Positions 40,379 through 52,713 of a DNA stretch of 64,000 nt are shown here, in pieces (position 1 is the stretch's first letter; every line of letters begins with the position of its first letter). Made by a program: the position numbers and the translations under genes. The DNA lies in NCBI RefSeq assembly GCF_040939455.1, contig NC_134136.1, positions 99,622,014-99,686,013 of the forward strand, written 5' to 3'. The notes below the pieces were generated by a model. The model made no database searches and was not told the DNA's origin. It worked only from the letters and a program-made list of their open reading frames with translations. The stretch comes from Microcebus murinus. Lineage: Eukaryota; Chordata; Mammalia; Primates; Cheirogaleidae.

Positions 40379-42299
40379 ATTTAGGGCTAGTGAGATAGGT
40401 GTGAGGATGAGCTGGTGAGGAAGGGCTTAGGCTACTGTGCCGGTGCTGAGGAAATCCTAGATAGTATTTTATGAAGTGAAAGGACACTAGTAATGGTAGA
40501 TGTGGCAGTGATTTTTGAAAATAACTATATTTTTCAAAACAAAAAGAATTGGTGAGAAGAGCAGCATTGTTTTAAATGTTTTTAGATCTCTTTAATCTCT
40601 GGCTTCATAGAAGCCAGCTGATTTCTTACCTGCTTCTGCATTCAATCTATGGCAATATCACACATCATGTAGCCTCTGGAAACTCCACTGTGGACTCAGA
40701 GAATGAGAGTCGAAAAAGCCAATAAGGTCTTAGTATAATTTTGAAAATGCTTTGACCTTGAGGATCTCTGAAAGAGGCTCAGGATCACCCCAGGTGTCCC
40801 CAGCCCACACTTTGAGAATTGCACTATAACTGGGTAGTCTGTGAAGCAGAATGGGAAAAAGTTACATATTAATATTTTCACTAATCTCTGACTGGAATTT
40901 AGCACTGCTTTCAAATATGGGTGATATATGGATGGCCTCAAACTATAGTGGTATTAGCAGTATCTGACTTTGTTATCAGTAGACATCAAAGATATTTTCA
41001 GATTACATTACAGTTGCATATACGAAAATATCACACTCATCATTGCTTTGGAATTCCCTTTGCTACAGTGCTAGATCTTGTCTATAATGCCTTAAGAAGA
41101 AGGTACATCTACTGTGCCACAAATACATTCTTTAAATACTGATAAATGTATTTCAGTATAATTGCTTTACTTTGCAATCCTGTTCTTTTATTTTACCTAT
41201 TTAAAAACATTCTGAGATTGGGTCCATAGGCTTGAATAAACTGCCACAGTGGTCCTTGGCACAAAAAACCTTCAGAAATCCAAACCTACAAAGTTAAACA
41301 GCCAGAAAGGCATCCCTTGACCTTTTGGGGAAAGCAATATGGTCCGAAAGCAGGCCAAAATCAGGGAGTGTTCCAAGAAAACAAGTCCCATTGACACTTT
41401 TGTCAGTCTATGTCCTACCTACCTCTATTTGCAAAACCACAGCTTCAGTTAATTGCAATAAAATATTTATAATGAGCACTCCTAGTTTTCAGAAAAGAAT
41501 TCAGCATTCTGTAATATACATTTTGGAAAGGTTTCCTTTAAAAGTTCTCATAATTCACATAATAAACTTCAGCCTTCTCAGCAAACTCAACTACCCCAAG
41601 AATTCTAGACAGCCAATATGTTCTTGTCACTAGTTACAAGTTAGTAAAGCCTCCCAAATGTTCCTGGACAGACACAGAAATGGACAATGATTGCTTCTAA
41701 GAAGGGACATGGGGTAGGTAGAAGATTTTTTTGTTGGTTGGTTAACTTTCTTAACTTTATCAGTTATACCTGCACATAATTTGAAGTACCAAAAGTTCAG
41801 AATGGCTAGTGACAAAAACCAGTCTCTTTTCTCTCCCATTTCCCAGTCCTCAAATGCAACCGCTTCGAACTCCTTCCACTACTGTTTTTAGTATTCACCT
41901 CATTATCTCTAAATAACAGGCACAGAGTGCATCATCCAATAATTTCCTGCAATGGGAGAGGTTTCCCCCTATCCCCTGCCCCAGTGCTCCTCAGGCAGTT
42001 ATAGCATGATGCTGGCACATTAGCAGCCAGTATAGACACATACCAGTTCTTCCCCTTCTTTTCTAGGCCTACTCTTAATCCAGTTCACACATATCTGGTA
42101 TTCCAGGCTGACGGCCTTTGTGGCCTGATACATAGCTGTTATCCTGGGGTTCTTCCTTTACCATCCTCCAGGGATTGCCTTCACGCATCACTTATTTCAA
42201 AGTCCCTGTGTCCTAGATTCTATGTTTTTGTTTACTCTCCCTCTTCTGGGGAGAGGTAAATCATCTCTTCCAGTAGTTTCCTGGGAAAGGGTATATGAC

Positions 42300-42920
42300 A
42301 CATGAAGCTTTTGAGACCTTGCTTGTCTTAAAATGTCTTTAATCCACTCTCACACCTAATTGATAGTTAAATAGATTTCTAGGCAGGAATTGTGTTTCCT
42401 TAATTTTGGAAACATTGTTCTATCATCTTTTCCAATGTTGCTTTTGAGAAGTTGAAAGCCTTTCTGATTCCTAATCCTTTATATATGCGACCTTCATACA
42501 TTGCTTTTTCCTTTTTAGAAACTTGTAGGATTTCCTCTGCACCCAGTGCATGGGCACATCCATGATGATGTGTCTTGGTCTAGGGCAGTTTTCATTCATG
42601 GTTCTGGGTACTTGGTGGGCTCTTTCCATTTGGGAAGTCAAACCCTCCAGTTCTGGGAAATTTTCTTGAATTTCTGTTTTTATTTCCTCCCCGCCATTTC
42701 CAATTAAGGTTTTTATTTAGACTATTCATACTTTTAATTTCTAAGAACTTGTTCTTATTCTTGAAGTGTTCTTGTTTTGTGGATATGATCTGTCAATAAC
42801 TTAAGGTCTTTTCTCATGGGCTGGTCAAATTCCCCAGAAAAGATCTTCCAGTCTTCTCCCTAGAGAGGATTAGCTAGCTGCCTGCATCTGGGAATAAATC
42901 AGATTTCTTTCCAGCTCTCC
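42300..42920 (+). repeat. Old interspersed repeat, class uncertain
   Basis: Phrases such as 'TTTTGAGAAGTTGAAAGCCT', 'GATGATGTGTCTTGGTCTAG' and 'CAGTTCTGGGAAATTTTCTT' recur in a common mammalian repeat, probably LINE-derived. I cannot name the subfamily. No open frame of note. Confidence 0.5.
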
Positions 42921-43372
42921 CCACTGCCAGCTTAGATTCAACTAAGATCTGTTAAGTCACCTCTGGTCCTTCTGCTTATGGCTTTTGCTGCTAGCACCTC
43001 CATTCCTGTTTTCCTCTTCTTTGTAGTTTATTATGCCTTTAAAAATCCCTTAGTATAATTTTAGTAGGGATTTAGGAGTTTACAGAGTTAAATATGCATA
43101 TTTAGTGTGCCATCTTTAACCAGAAATCGGAGAGTTTTCACTGTAGGCTTTTTTGTGCATTTTGAATTTTGTCCACATTTATGTACTAGGGATTCAAAAT
43201 ATATAATTGTAAATAAAGCATCCATCTTTATTCTTTATGACAATTAAGAAGAAAATGTCCACTTAAGTCTGTACTATTCTTTGAACATTCAAAGGCCTCA
43301 AAGTATTTGTACAGGAGGTTTGGAGAGGTCTTTGTTCACATATTACCTCCTATTCCACCCAGGTCAAATCTT

Positions 43373-43689
43373 TTTTTTTTTTTTTTTTTTTGAGACCGAG
43401 TCTCGCTTTGTTGCCCAGGCTAGAGTGAGTGCCATGGCGTCAGCCTAGCTCACAGCAACCTCAAACTCCTGGGCTCAAGCGATCCTACTGCCTCAGCCTC
43501 CCAAGTAGCTAGGACTACAGGCATGCGCCACCATGCCCGGCTAATTTTTTCTATATATATTAGTTGGTCAATTAATTTCTTTCTATTTATAGTAGAGACA
43601 GGGTCTCGTTCTTGCTGAGGCTGGTTTCGAACTCCTGACCTCAAGCAATCCGCCCGCCTCGGCCTCCCTGAGTGCTAGGATTACAGCAT
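43373..43689 (-). mobile_element. Alu (strepsirrhine type), reverse, 5'-truncated
   Basis: A T-run and 'GAGACCGAGTCTCGCTTTGT' start a reversed Alu that stops at 'GTGCTAGGATTACAG', missing the last 20-25 bases of the 5' end. A perfect 14-bp duplication CCAGGTCAAATCTT flanks it (43359-43372 and 43690-43703), so truncation happened during insertion. Confidence 0.95.
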
Positions 43690-43829
43690 CCAGGTCAAAT
43701 CTTATGGGAAGTAATACTTTGTACCTTTTTTTTTTTTTTTTTTGCCCTTTTTGGTTAGATTCTAGATGAGGCCCACAATTCAAACTATAAAATAATAATG
43801 TTTGTTAATAGTAGTAATGATAAACATTT

Positions 43830-44060
43830 ATTGAAGACTACTACATACAAGACGCTATTCTAAGCATGTTCTTTGTTTTAACTTCCTTCATTCTCACAAT
43901 AACCCTATGGAGCAGGTATTGTTGTTATCCCTACATTACAGATAAGGTCCAGATAGGTTAAGAAACCTGCTCAAGATAACACAGTAGGTTAATGGCAGAG
44001 TCAGGCTGGGACCTAAACAGTCTGGCTCTAGAGTACATTTTAAACTTAACTACTATGTGC
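43830..44060 (-). mobile_element. MIR, reverse
   Basis: 'ATTGAAGACTACTACATACA', 'TCATTCTCACAATAACCCTA', 'ACCTGCTCAAGATAACACAG' and 'GACCTAAACAGTCTGGCTCT' give a nearly complete reversed MIR. Confidence 0.85.
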
Positions 44061-44309
44061 ACAATGCTAATGATTTATAGATGTGTGAATAACTAAAAAT
44101 GATGCCCAAAACTTTGTTATAGATATCTCTGAACTGCTTTAAAGACCACTTATCATAACTTCACCAACTTAGAGCTCTTTTTTTCCACATAAAACTTACC
44201 AAACTGTCTTTAGACTAAGGGGAGAAAAATTTTAACTGTTTCCTTCAAATAAAATTTCATTAGCAGAAAACTGGTTGATATTAAGATAATTGCATAAAAA
44301 TCATTGGAA

Positions 44310-44475
44310 ATCAAGAAGGGGAGGATGAGGGGAGGGATAAAAACTTATCTAACAGGTATAATGAACGCTGTTCAGTTGATGGGCTTACTAATAGCCCTGA
44401 CTAAAGCATTATAAAAGCTATCTATGTAACAACATTTGTACTCCCTTAATATTTTGAAATAAAAAATAATAATAT
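44310..44475 (+). mobile_element. L1 3' end, strepsirrhine type, short
   Basis: 'GTATAATGAACGCTGTTCAG', 'TTGATGGGCTTACTAATAGC' and 'ATGTAACAACATTTGTACTC' followed by an A-rich tail parallel the last part of L1 (acact gttcgggtgatggg ... catgtaacaaaactgcacttgtac). Severely 5'-truncated and non-coding. Confidence 0.65.
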
Positions 44476-44512
44476 AAGAAACAACGGTGATATAGCACAT
44501 CTTATATTTTCC

Positions 44513-44817
44513 TGGTTAGAACTGGAACCCATACTGCTAAGTGAAGTATCCCAAGAATGGAAAAACAAGCACCAGATATATTCTCCAGCAAACTGGTATT
44601 AACTGAGTAGCACCTAAGTGGACACATAGGTACTACAGTAATAGGGTATTGGGCAGGTGGGAGGTGGGAGGGGGGCGGGTATATATATACATAAGGAGTG
44701 AGATGTGCACCATCTGAGGGATGGTCATGCTGGAAACTCAGACTTGTGGCGGGGGAGGGCATTTATTGAAACCTTAAAATCTGTTCCCTCATAATATGCT
44801 GAAATAAAAAAAAAATT
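44513..44817 (+). mobile_element. L1 3' end, strepsirrhine type
   Basis: It opens with 'TTAGAACTGGAACCCATACT', 'GCTAAGTGAAGTATCCCAAG' and 'AATGGAAAAACAAGCACCAG', a clear counterpart of the end of L1 ORF2 (gaactggaggccattatc ... agtgaaataagccaagaa). A G-rich 3' UTR tract and 'ATAATATGCTGAAATAAAAA' tail follow. The 3' UTR differs from the human form, as expected for a lemur L1 lineage. About 300 bp remain. Confidence 0.75.
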
Positions 44818-47800
44818 TAAAAGCCAAAATAATAATAATAAAATAGGGGAAGAAGGACAGTTGGCATAAAACATGATTTTTCATTGCATGAAGAGAATGT
44901 AAATTGGTCCTAAAATAGTATTAGAGAATGCAAGTGATAAAACATGTCTATTCATCTTTTTCCCTTTATTAGTAACTAATAATAATTTAACAATTATTAA
45001 TATCAAAAAGATTACATAAGAAATTTACAAGAATTTAGAATTCTTTTACTAGGTAGACATCTTCATTTTTATAAAACTGACATCACTGTTAAACCATTTT
45101 TGCCCCAGGTTAAAAGTGACTGACCTATTCTGTTGCTGACTGAGTCATACCAGGTCACTGAAACTAAAATAAGTATGTTCTAAGCATTGGGTAACCATTG
45201 TAACCTATTTAGAGCCAAGATTCACTTAAGACACATTGACTTCTTTTGTACATCACTGAGATGGCCGACACATCCATCAGTAATGTGCTGAAGTTCTCAT
45301 TAGCTCTCTGCACAGGGAAGGATGCCAGCAAAATGTACAGAAGTAAATTCATTGGAATCACTTTGGTCAAGAATTATGTCTATTGTTCTATATGTCAGCC
45401 CATGTATTACCAACAGATTTTTTTTTACAAAAATGTATTTTGTGATTTGATTTGACCCATGGTTCATCTGAATCCAGACAATTACGCTTATAATAGGGGT
45501 TCTGCTGTCCATTTTTCCCCATCCAGAGAAATGTCAGAAGGCATCTATTCTGCATCTAAAGGAAACATGAAAATTAAAGTGAAAACACCTGAAAAGTGCA
45601 TTTACTTACATTAATCAAGGGGCAGCTGCTGCCATTACAGATGCGGTGCTGCCCTGCAGTTGGCTGAACAGAGCCACAAAAGCCTGGGAGCAGGAATTAA
45701 GAGTCAGACTGTGAGTGATGCTGCCTCCAAGTTTAGGTTAAAAGACCACTTTAGCAAGTATAATAAAATATCTGGACTCAGATGAGACTATAAGAGAAAT
45801 TTTGCCCCTCGAGTTTGCAATGGGGAAATGATCTCCAACTCACTAACATCATGCCCTGTGGAAGAGATTTGGACCCTGTATTTTTTCATTTCTTCCCCTT
45901 ATAAGATCATAATCTCTCTTTGGGGATTTGGTTTTCTTATTGTATCCATTAAAAGAGAGTTGGGGGGAGTGGGGGGATGAATTAAAATCATTTTTTGGTC
46001 AGTGTGTATGCCTTTTCAACTCTGTGCTTCTCTTTGTACAACTCTCTTAAGTCAGGAAAATCATTCAGGTGAAGACTATGCATTTTGATGTTAACAGATT
46101 CCACTCTAACGGAGTAGACAACCAGTTAACAACATGAAATGAGGCAGCGATGGTTTTTGAAATGAAATAATGTTTGATATAACCTCTAGTTTCTCTCTGA
46201 ACTTTGACCATACTGTAGAAAACCTAGGAGGAGGGGAGCAGCTCTGTCAAGCACAGAATTACACACGGGAAAGAAAAATTAATCTAAATACTAAGGGAGA
46301 AGCCTGTGTTCTCTTGCATGATATTTAGCAGCAAGAGCAAGGAGAGGGATGTTTCTTTCTTTGTGTAATGTGCAGTAGTTACAATAAACACAAGATTTCC
46401 AAATCTCAGAGGACTCTCTTGACAGTTGCTTGATAACAGCTTTTTTCATTCCATAGTTTTGACAGTTTGTGTGTGTTGCCATATCTAGTGTAAACTAAAA
46501 CATCACTGTCATTCTGTTTTTCTTTTGTATGTGGCTTTTTTTTTTCATCTTTAGGATAATGAAAAAGATGGGCTTTTCACTTGTAGACTAGAGTAAGGCA
46601 AGTTGTGTGTGGAGATTAGCATGTGTTTATAAGTTTTGAAAGATTCAAGTTGACAGCAGAACACTGCTTTAAATAATTTTTTTCTCCATATTGCTTCAGT
46701 AAAAGTATAAGTGGGATGTGTAAGTTTTCTCTTAATCTTTTGATAAATAGAAAATCTTAGGCATCTGTGTGGGAACCTATATTATTTATCTGTGGTTATT
46801 GAAAATGAATGAATACAATAAATATCTCCAGAGCTCCTGAATGTGCCTCTTTGATAAATGGTAAGCATCTGTTCCTTATTATTAACACTTACTATTAACA
46901 GGGTCTTGCCCTGCCCCACCTAGGAGCTTTTCAGTCCCCAAGTATGTATCCCTTCACTTGATGTATCCCCGATCCCACCCACTTCTGCCAAGTTTATAGC
47001 TAAATGACATCATTAGTCTGTTTTAGAAACCACGGGGTTTGTGTTGTTGTTGCTGCTGCCACTGCTGCTGCTGTCGTCTATTTATCTGGTTTTTGTTTTT
47101 CTGGGATAACTCTATAAACTAAATTGCATCTGTACTGTTTCAGAGGCTGCCCCATAGATGATGGGCCAGAAGCACAAGTCAGGATCAGAGCAGTCTTTAC
47201 TCATCAGATGGAAACTCTTAGATTTCCCCCAAATTCAGGAAGGGGTCCCATACCTAAGAGGCCTTCCCCCCCTCCAACCCCAATAACCTTTGATTTGTAG
47301 AAGTCTCAGTGAGGTTATTTTGCCATCAAACCAAATTTGCTGTAGCGTAGCAAAGCTCCCAATGCCGTCATCTGGCATGTTACAGACAAATTCCAATTAC
47401 TTTTCTACTTCGAGCTATTGTTAAACACTACAAGCTAGCTGACAGTAAAATTATAAATACAGGTGTTGTCACACTACACTATAATCAGAATTTTAATTTG
47501 AATTTTCATTTGTAAAGCCTTTTTTTCCACATGAAAATGGGAATAGAATTAGTTTTATTGACAGTAAAAAGACATTTTGAAAGCTTCCTAAATCATTACC
47601 TGTATTTAGCAGGAGGAAAAATTGTATATGTCCGTGTAAAAAGAAGAGTTTTATTATCACATATTTACTCATTATATTTGGTGGTAAATAAAACGAGGAA
47701 GACATGTTTGACAAATGATTGACGGAACTCACTAGGTTTTTGCTTCATCAGAACAATAGACAGGCATAAATATATATTTTGCTTTTGTTTTGTTCAACTA

Positions 47801-49024
47801 TTACTAATGCAGACCTGTAGACAAAATCTTCTTCTAGCAAATTAAGTACAGCCTATTGGGAGTCTGCATGCAATGCTAAACTTTTTATTTGGCAATTTTC
47901 TTTTCTCACCCAGATTCATCATCTGTGGCGCTCCTTTTTCCCCCTTTGCGTGGTGGTTGGAGTGGGTTCCCCCTTCTCAGGTCCCTTTTTTTCCCTCAAG
48001 GCATTTAGTGTCGTGTCTGCCAGATTTCAGTGATGAGCAGCGAATTGCTTTTAAAGTGGGCATTATGCCAGTTCAGCAGCAGCACAATGGAAAACCAATC
48101 TTCCACCATTCTACTTTTGATGCTGTTATTGTAGCATTTTAGATAACTGCTGCCACAAAAAAAAAAAAGAAAGAAAAAAAGATGTGCTCAATTGCTACCA
48201 GTTAGTCAAGTTAAATCCAGAGTAGCATTAAAATTACTCTGAAAACTGTTTGTCAGAGGTCATGTGCCGTTTGTGGCTGCCGCACATAGGATGGATGTTC
48301 TGTTCAGGTGGGGTTTTTTTCCCTTTATTATTACTGTGACTGACCAGCTCTCTAAATAGCCCTTCACTACCTGTTTACTTATTGTCTTCACCTCCCTGTT
48401 GAAAAAATGTGTCAAGCAGAAATGTTGAAAAGTTTCTTTAAAGTGCTGGAAATAGCAGGAGAGTGAGTTGTTCAGGGTGCTAGAGTTTGTACAGTGTGAA
48501 AGCAAAAAAAAAAAAAAAAGTGGGGGGGAGAGCAAGAACATAATTCTCTGGTTTCTATAGCAAGATTACTGTTTTCTTCTTTTTATCTTCACTTTCAACC
48601 ACTGGGTTCACTGCTCTACTTTTTTTTTAATAGCACAAATGGAATTTATCCTCTCTCTATCTCAAGTCCCTCCCCTCCCTCCACTGGCTTTGCCTGTGAA
48701 TGAAAGAGACTCCTACTATGACTATAGGACAGATGGCAGCTGTATATGTTGGAGTGAGCTATATTTTAAAATTCAAGGCCAATAGATGAACTATTTTGAG
48801 AGTGACAGTAACACTTCAAGCCTACTTCATTTCCTCAGAATTTATTTAGACTTTAAAAATTATATAAATAACCTATAATTTCTGCTCAAAATAATTGAGT
48901 TGTGATATTGCAGTAATAATAAAAGCAACTCAGATTTCTGGACCGCCCTTCTTCTAAAGAGTGTATGTTCATTTATCTTTATATTGTCTCTAATGGATTT
49001 TTCTCTATGTTAATCATATCTATA
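44818..49024. other. Mostly unique non-coding DNA, partly conserved-looking
   Basis: About 4.2 kb almost free of recognisable transposons. Segments near 46800-47500 and 47990-48300 have balanced composition with little repeat character and could be conserved non-coding elements. A short (TGT/TGC)n run lies at 47041-47080. The open frame at 45246-45455 and others have no family resemblance. Confidence 0.4.
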
Positions 49025-49148
49025 GTATCATCAGACTCCAAGCCTCGTGAAGGCAGGAATTTTGGTCTCTTTTGTCCATTCCTATATCCTAGGGCTTAGA
49101 ATAGTATCTGGCACATAGTAGCATTCAGTAAATATTTGTTGAATGAAT
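49025..49148 (+). mobile_element. L2 3' end
   Basis: 'CCTCGTGAAGGCAGGAATTT', 'TATCTGGCACATAGTAGCAT' and 'TCAGTAAATATTTGTTGAAT' are close to the L2 tail. Confidence 0.85.
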
Positions 49149-49264
49149 TAATAATTGATGCTTCTGTGGGTATATCGAATTGTAGTGTATTTACTTGTTT
49201 GTTTGTTTTTCTTTCCAGCTAGAATACCAAACTATGCTCCTGAAATAGGCATGCTAACTTATTT

Positions 49265-49345
49265 TTTAAATCCTTTCTTCAGTCCCACCCTCTCCGAAAT
49301 TGTACATGACAGTCAGTACTCAATAAGTATTTGTTGAATAAACAA
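49265..49345 (+). mobile_element. Probable second L2 tail
   Basis: 'CAGTACTCAATAAGTATTTG' and 'TTGAATAAACAAATAG' fit an L2 terminus in the same direction, about 120 bases after the first. Confidence 0.6.
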
Positions 49346-50693
49346 ATAGAGAAGCCCAAACACAAGTTATTTGCCAATGAAGGATATGGTCATTTGGTGG
49401 TAAAGATGAGGATAGATTAATGAGGTCTATGAGTTCTTAGCCTTATATTAGTTCAGAGTTCTTTCCCAGGTATCATATTGATTTTCTGGGCTATTGTCAA
49501 GCACATTTCAGATCCATATTTCCCTTTAGTTTTTAATTTAAAAGCATTTAAATTTTTGATAAAGCATGCAAGAAAAGGTTCTGATAATGATGTAGTCAGT
49601 ATTAGTAACCATCCCATTCACTAATGCCATCTAGATGAATCCATTGTGTGGATTATCCTGTCTTAATATGGGAAGGAGAGTGCTATGCATGGTAGGATAT
49701 ATATGTTAGACCTCTCTCAGCACCACTTTTCTCTTCTGTGGAATTGTGGTTTAGTCATTCTGTCTTGTCCTCTATCATACTACCTGCCTGCCCCAAAACT
49801 GCGAGCTTCCATCTGCAAAATAAGGGGCTAGAGGCTGCTTAACAAGGTCATAGGCTTCAGAGAATTCAGTAACTTAATCAAGAACTGTACTGTGTAAGAG
49901 ACACACCGCTTTCCCTTTTAATCATTGAGTCGTAAATGTGACATAGCTTTAAATTGATAGCAACAATTTGCAAATCAATAAGACCCATTTTGTAATTAGC
50001 TTTGGACTAAGCATTAAAAAGTATACATTGAGGATTATGATGGTGAAAAGGCAGAGCAGTGTGAGGATTCTTTCTTGGCAGCTAAAACTGTGCATATTAA
50101 ACGTATACATATGGAGATGGTGAGTTTAAGTTTTACCATAAGGGTTATACATTTATTTGAGAAGAGAATCTCAAATGTGCAATCGAACATTCCCTAATGT
50201 GCTCATTCTTTCTTTTTTTCTCCACTATCATTGAACTTTCAACCAAAGAACAAATCAAAATAAGGTTTCTGATTTTTATTAGAGCAAATTTAAACACATA
50301 TAAAGTGAAACATTTTGCCTTGCATGGCCTAGCATTGACATTTTATACAAGAAAAAAAAATAAGTATGTTTATTCTACTATCCTGCATCAACATTGGCTA
50401 AAATTATAAAGGCTTTCAATTGCCTGGGGAAAATCTTATATAAGAGTGCTGAGGAGATCTTTTGTGTTTTTTAAGATAAATCATGCAGGCTAGAGAGTAG
50501 GAGAATAAGAGTTTCTTTTGGTGCCTTTATAAAGAGAGGTTAGAGGAAAGAGCATGAGCTAGATGTTTGGCTTTGCAAAAAGCCTCTCTGATATGGTTTC
50601 CTCATGGCTATACTGTCTTTCTTCTGATTACCTTAGGGAATTATAGTTAGGATGGAATAATATGATGTGCATCTTTTGAATGTGGAAGTTGGC
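49346..50693. other. Unique non-coding DNA
   Basis: No repeat or gene recognised. AT-rich throughout. Confidence 0.5.
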
Positions 50694-50898
50694 AAACTTT
50701 TTCTGTAAAGAGTCAAATAGTAAATATTTTCAGATGTGAAGACTAGATAGTCTCCTTTGCAGCTATTCAACTTAATCATTGTAGCCATAGACAGTACAGA
50801 AACAAATGGGCATGGCTGTGTTCCAGTAAAACTTTATTGACAAAAACAAGTGGCGGCCTAGATTTGGCCTTCAGGTCATAGTTTACTAACCTTTGCTG
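50694..50898 (+). mobile_element. hAT-type MITE
   Basis: Left end GTTGGCAAACTTTTTCTG and the reversed right end CAGCAAAGGTTAGTAAAC are related inverted ends. 'AATAGTAAATATTTTCAGAT', 'GTAAAACTTTATTGACAAAA' and 'CCTAGATTTGGCCTTCAGG' match a very common mammalian hAT element ('ggcaaactacggcc... aaaactttatttacaaaa'). Confidence 0.8.
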
Positions 50899-51141
50899 TA
50901 TAATAATGAAAATTGTGAAAAATAAAATACCAAATATTTGTTTACTCCTTCTAGTAAGTAACCCCCTCCCCCCATTTGGAAGTCAGCCATTGTAGTCAGT
51001 GATTGGCCACCCTTGTAAGGAGGAGACCTAAAAGGACTCATTCTTTCTAGAGAAAGCTACCTCCTTTAGTAGCGTTTAGTTCAGTCTCCTCAAATTTTTG
51101 CCAAACTCGAGAGAGAGAATCTAAATTCAGTTCAGCTTGTA

Positions 51142-51357
51142 CAGTTTAAGTATCCCAACTCCAGAAATCTGAAATGCTCCAAAATCTGAAACTTTTGGAA
51201 CACCAACATGACACTCAAAGTAAATGCTCATTGGAGCATTTCAGATTTTGGATTTTCAGATGCTCAACTGTTAGATATAATATAGGCATTCTGAAATCTG
51301 AAAAAAATCCAAAATACTTTTGGTCCCAAGCATTTCAGATAATGGATATTCAATCTG
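51142..51357 (+). mobile_element. Tigger-like MITE with TA target sites
   Basis: The left end CAGTTTAAGTATCCC and the reversed right end CAGATTGAATATCC are inverted repeats, each flanked by TA (51140-51141, 51358-51359). Internal 'GAAATGCTCCAAAATCTGAA' and 'GGAGCATTTCAGATTTTGGA' form large internal inverted repeats. This is a pogo/Tigger-type MITE pattern known from mammals. Confidence 0.8.
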
Positions 51358-51594
51358 TATTTATCAATGGCTTCACTTAGGACAAAAGCACCCAACATCT
51401 AAGAAAATGTTCCTTCCTTATGACAGGTTCCTCAGAGCCTCCATATTAATGGTGGTGAAGAAGAGATGCCAGTATTAAAATAGCTAAGTAGCGTGGAGCA
51501 GTGCCACCCATTCTATCCCCTAGACAATCCTTGAGTCTTTGGGGACAAGAGTTGGAAAAGATGCACAGGAGCCATCTTGGTGATCACCAGTTAA

Positions 51595-52200
51595 CCCTTT
51601 ACACTCGCTTGATTTTTTCTTGATTGCTTTATTCTACTCGGGATTTAATTTTTTAAATGCCCTAGATTTTACAATGCGCAGCAGTAGAATAAAAAACTGG
51701 AGTTTCTTTTCATACAAACTTATTTATTTGGATTTTTTTATATTTCAAATTATTGACACATTCAAAGAGTAATTTTAACCTCTGTAATTTTTCATGGTGT
51801 GTTATTTTTTGAAACATTCACCCACATGAAGACCTGGTTTACATTCACATGTTTCACAAATATAAATCATCTCTCTTCTTCCTCCTGTGATTTTTCTGTT
51901 AGAACAAACCACACAGTCTTTGTGTTTTTTGTTAGGGTGAGGTGTGATTACATGGAGCTTTCCATCTAAACATTGCTCTAAGTTAGTGGATAATAATCTA
52001 CCCCTGGAAGTTAATGTACTATCTCTGCATTTACATTTTACTTGTCCTTTCATGCTAATGAAAACAAGAAAAGATACTGGAAAAATAGACAAAAATCCCC
52101 CTTCCCCCCGCGGTGAGACTACGTGTCGAGTGTGGCTCCACGAGCTGCTACCAATGATGCTAACCGTGTCGAGTCACACTCGACATCCGAGTGCAAAGGG
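51595..52200 (-). mobile_element. piggyBac derivative, 606 bp, TTAA target sites
   Basis: Exact TTAA sites border the element (51591-51594 and 52201-52204). The left end CCCTTTACACTCG and the reversed right end CCCTTTGCACTCG are terminal inverted repeats. TTAA targets and CCC-starting ends define the piggyBac superfamily. The right end also carries subterminal repeats: TGTCGAGT and ACTCGACA with a 3-base spacer, plus another GTCGAGTGTGG. The interior, read on the minus strand, retains the C-terminal cysteine-rich part of a transposase, while the N-terminal and catalytic parts are missing. It is therefore an internally deleted, non-autonomous copy. piggyBac elements with recent activity are known from the mouse lemur, and this may be one of that group; I cannot confirm the family here. 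Confidence 0.92.
51775..52092 (-). pseudogene. piggyBac transposase C-terminal cysteine-rich domain, truncated
   Basis: The minus-strand frame (52092 down to the stop after FKK at about 51802) contains CVVC, then CETCE, then ECFKK; downstream of the stop the same frame continues with His-Thr before the next stop. The spacing C-x2-C ... C-x2-C ... C with a terminal 'CF-x-K-(Y)HT' matches the zinc-binding domain that ends piggyBac transposases, which binds the subterminal DNA of the element. The DDD catalytic domain is absent and no ATG start fits, so no working transposase is made. The stop where a tyrosine would be expected looks like a nonsense change, but that is inferred from family pattern only. 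Confidence 0.75.
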
Positions 52201-52713
52201 TTAAGGTTTCAAGATACATGATCAATTCTGATGAAATTGATGGAGAATCCTACATAAAGAATGTCACTGGTATATTCTGGGATGTAATATACCACAGTCT
52301 TCAGGTTTCCGAGAGACAGATTCACAATGGCTTAATGGAGTAACTCATCCCCAAACGAGTATAACATATCCCTTCATAGAATTCAAGAAGGTAAAGGGTG
52401 CTAACCTTGACACCCTGAAAACACTGGTATTTCAGATGTCATGGCTGGTTCTCTAAATGACTAGATTGCTTTAATATTTAAAATGTGAGGCTCTTCCTGT
52501 GCCCAGGCTGTGAGCTCACACAGGGCAGGGCAGCACTTTAAAAAAACAAAAAAAAGTAAATTGTGTCTGAGTCAGAGATCCCAAACCACATCCATTTTAC
52601 ACAACATTAAATTCAGTGCAGCCAAAAAAATGTATCTGTTACAGAATTTGCCTTCATATGTTTTCTTTGGATAACTGGTTTGATAGTAAGCAGTCATTTA
52701 AAAGTCTGCCTTT

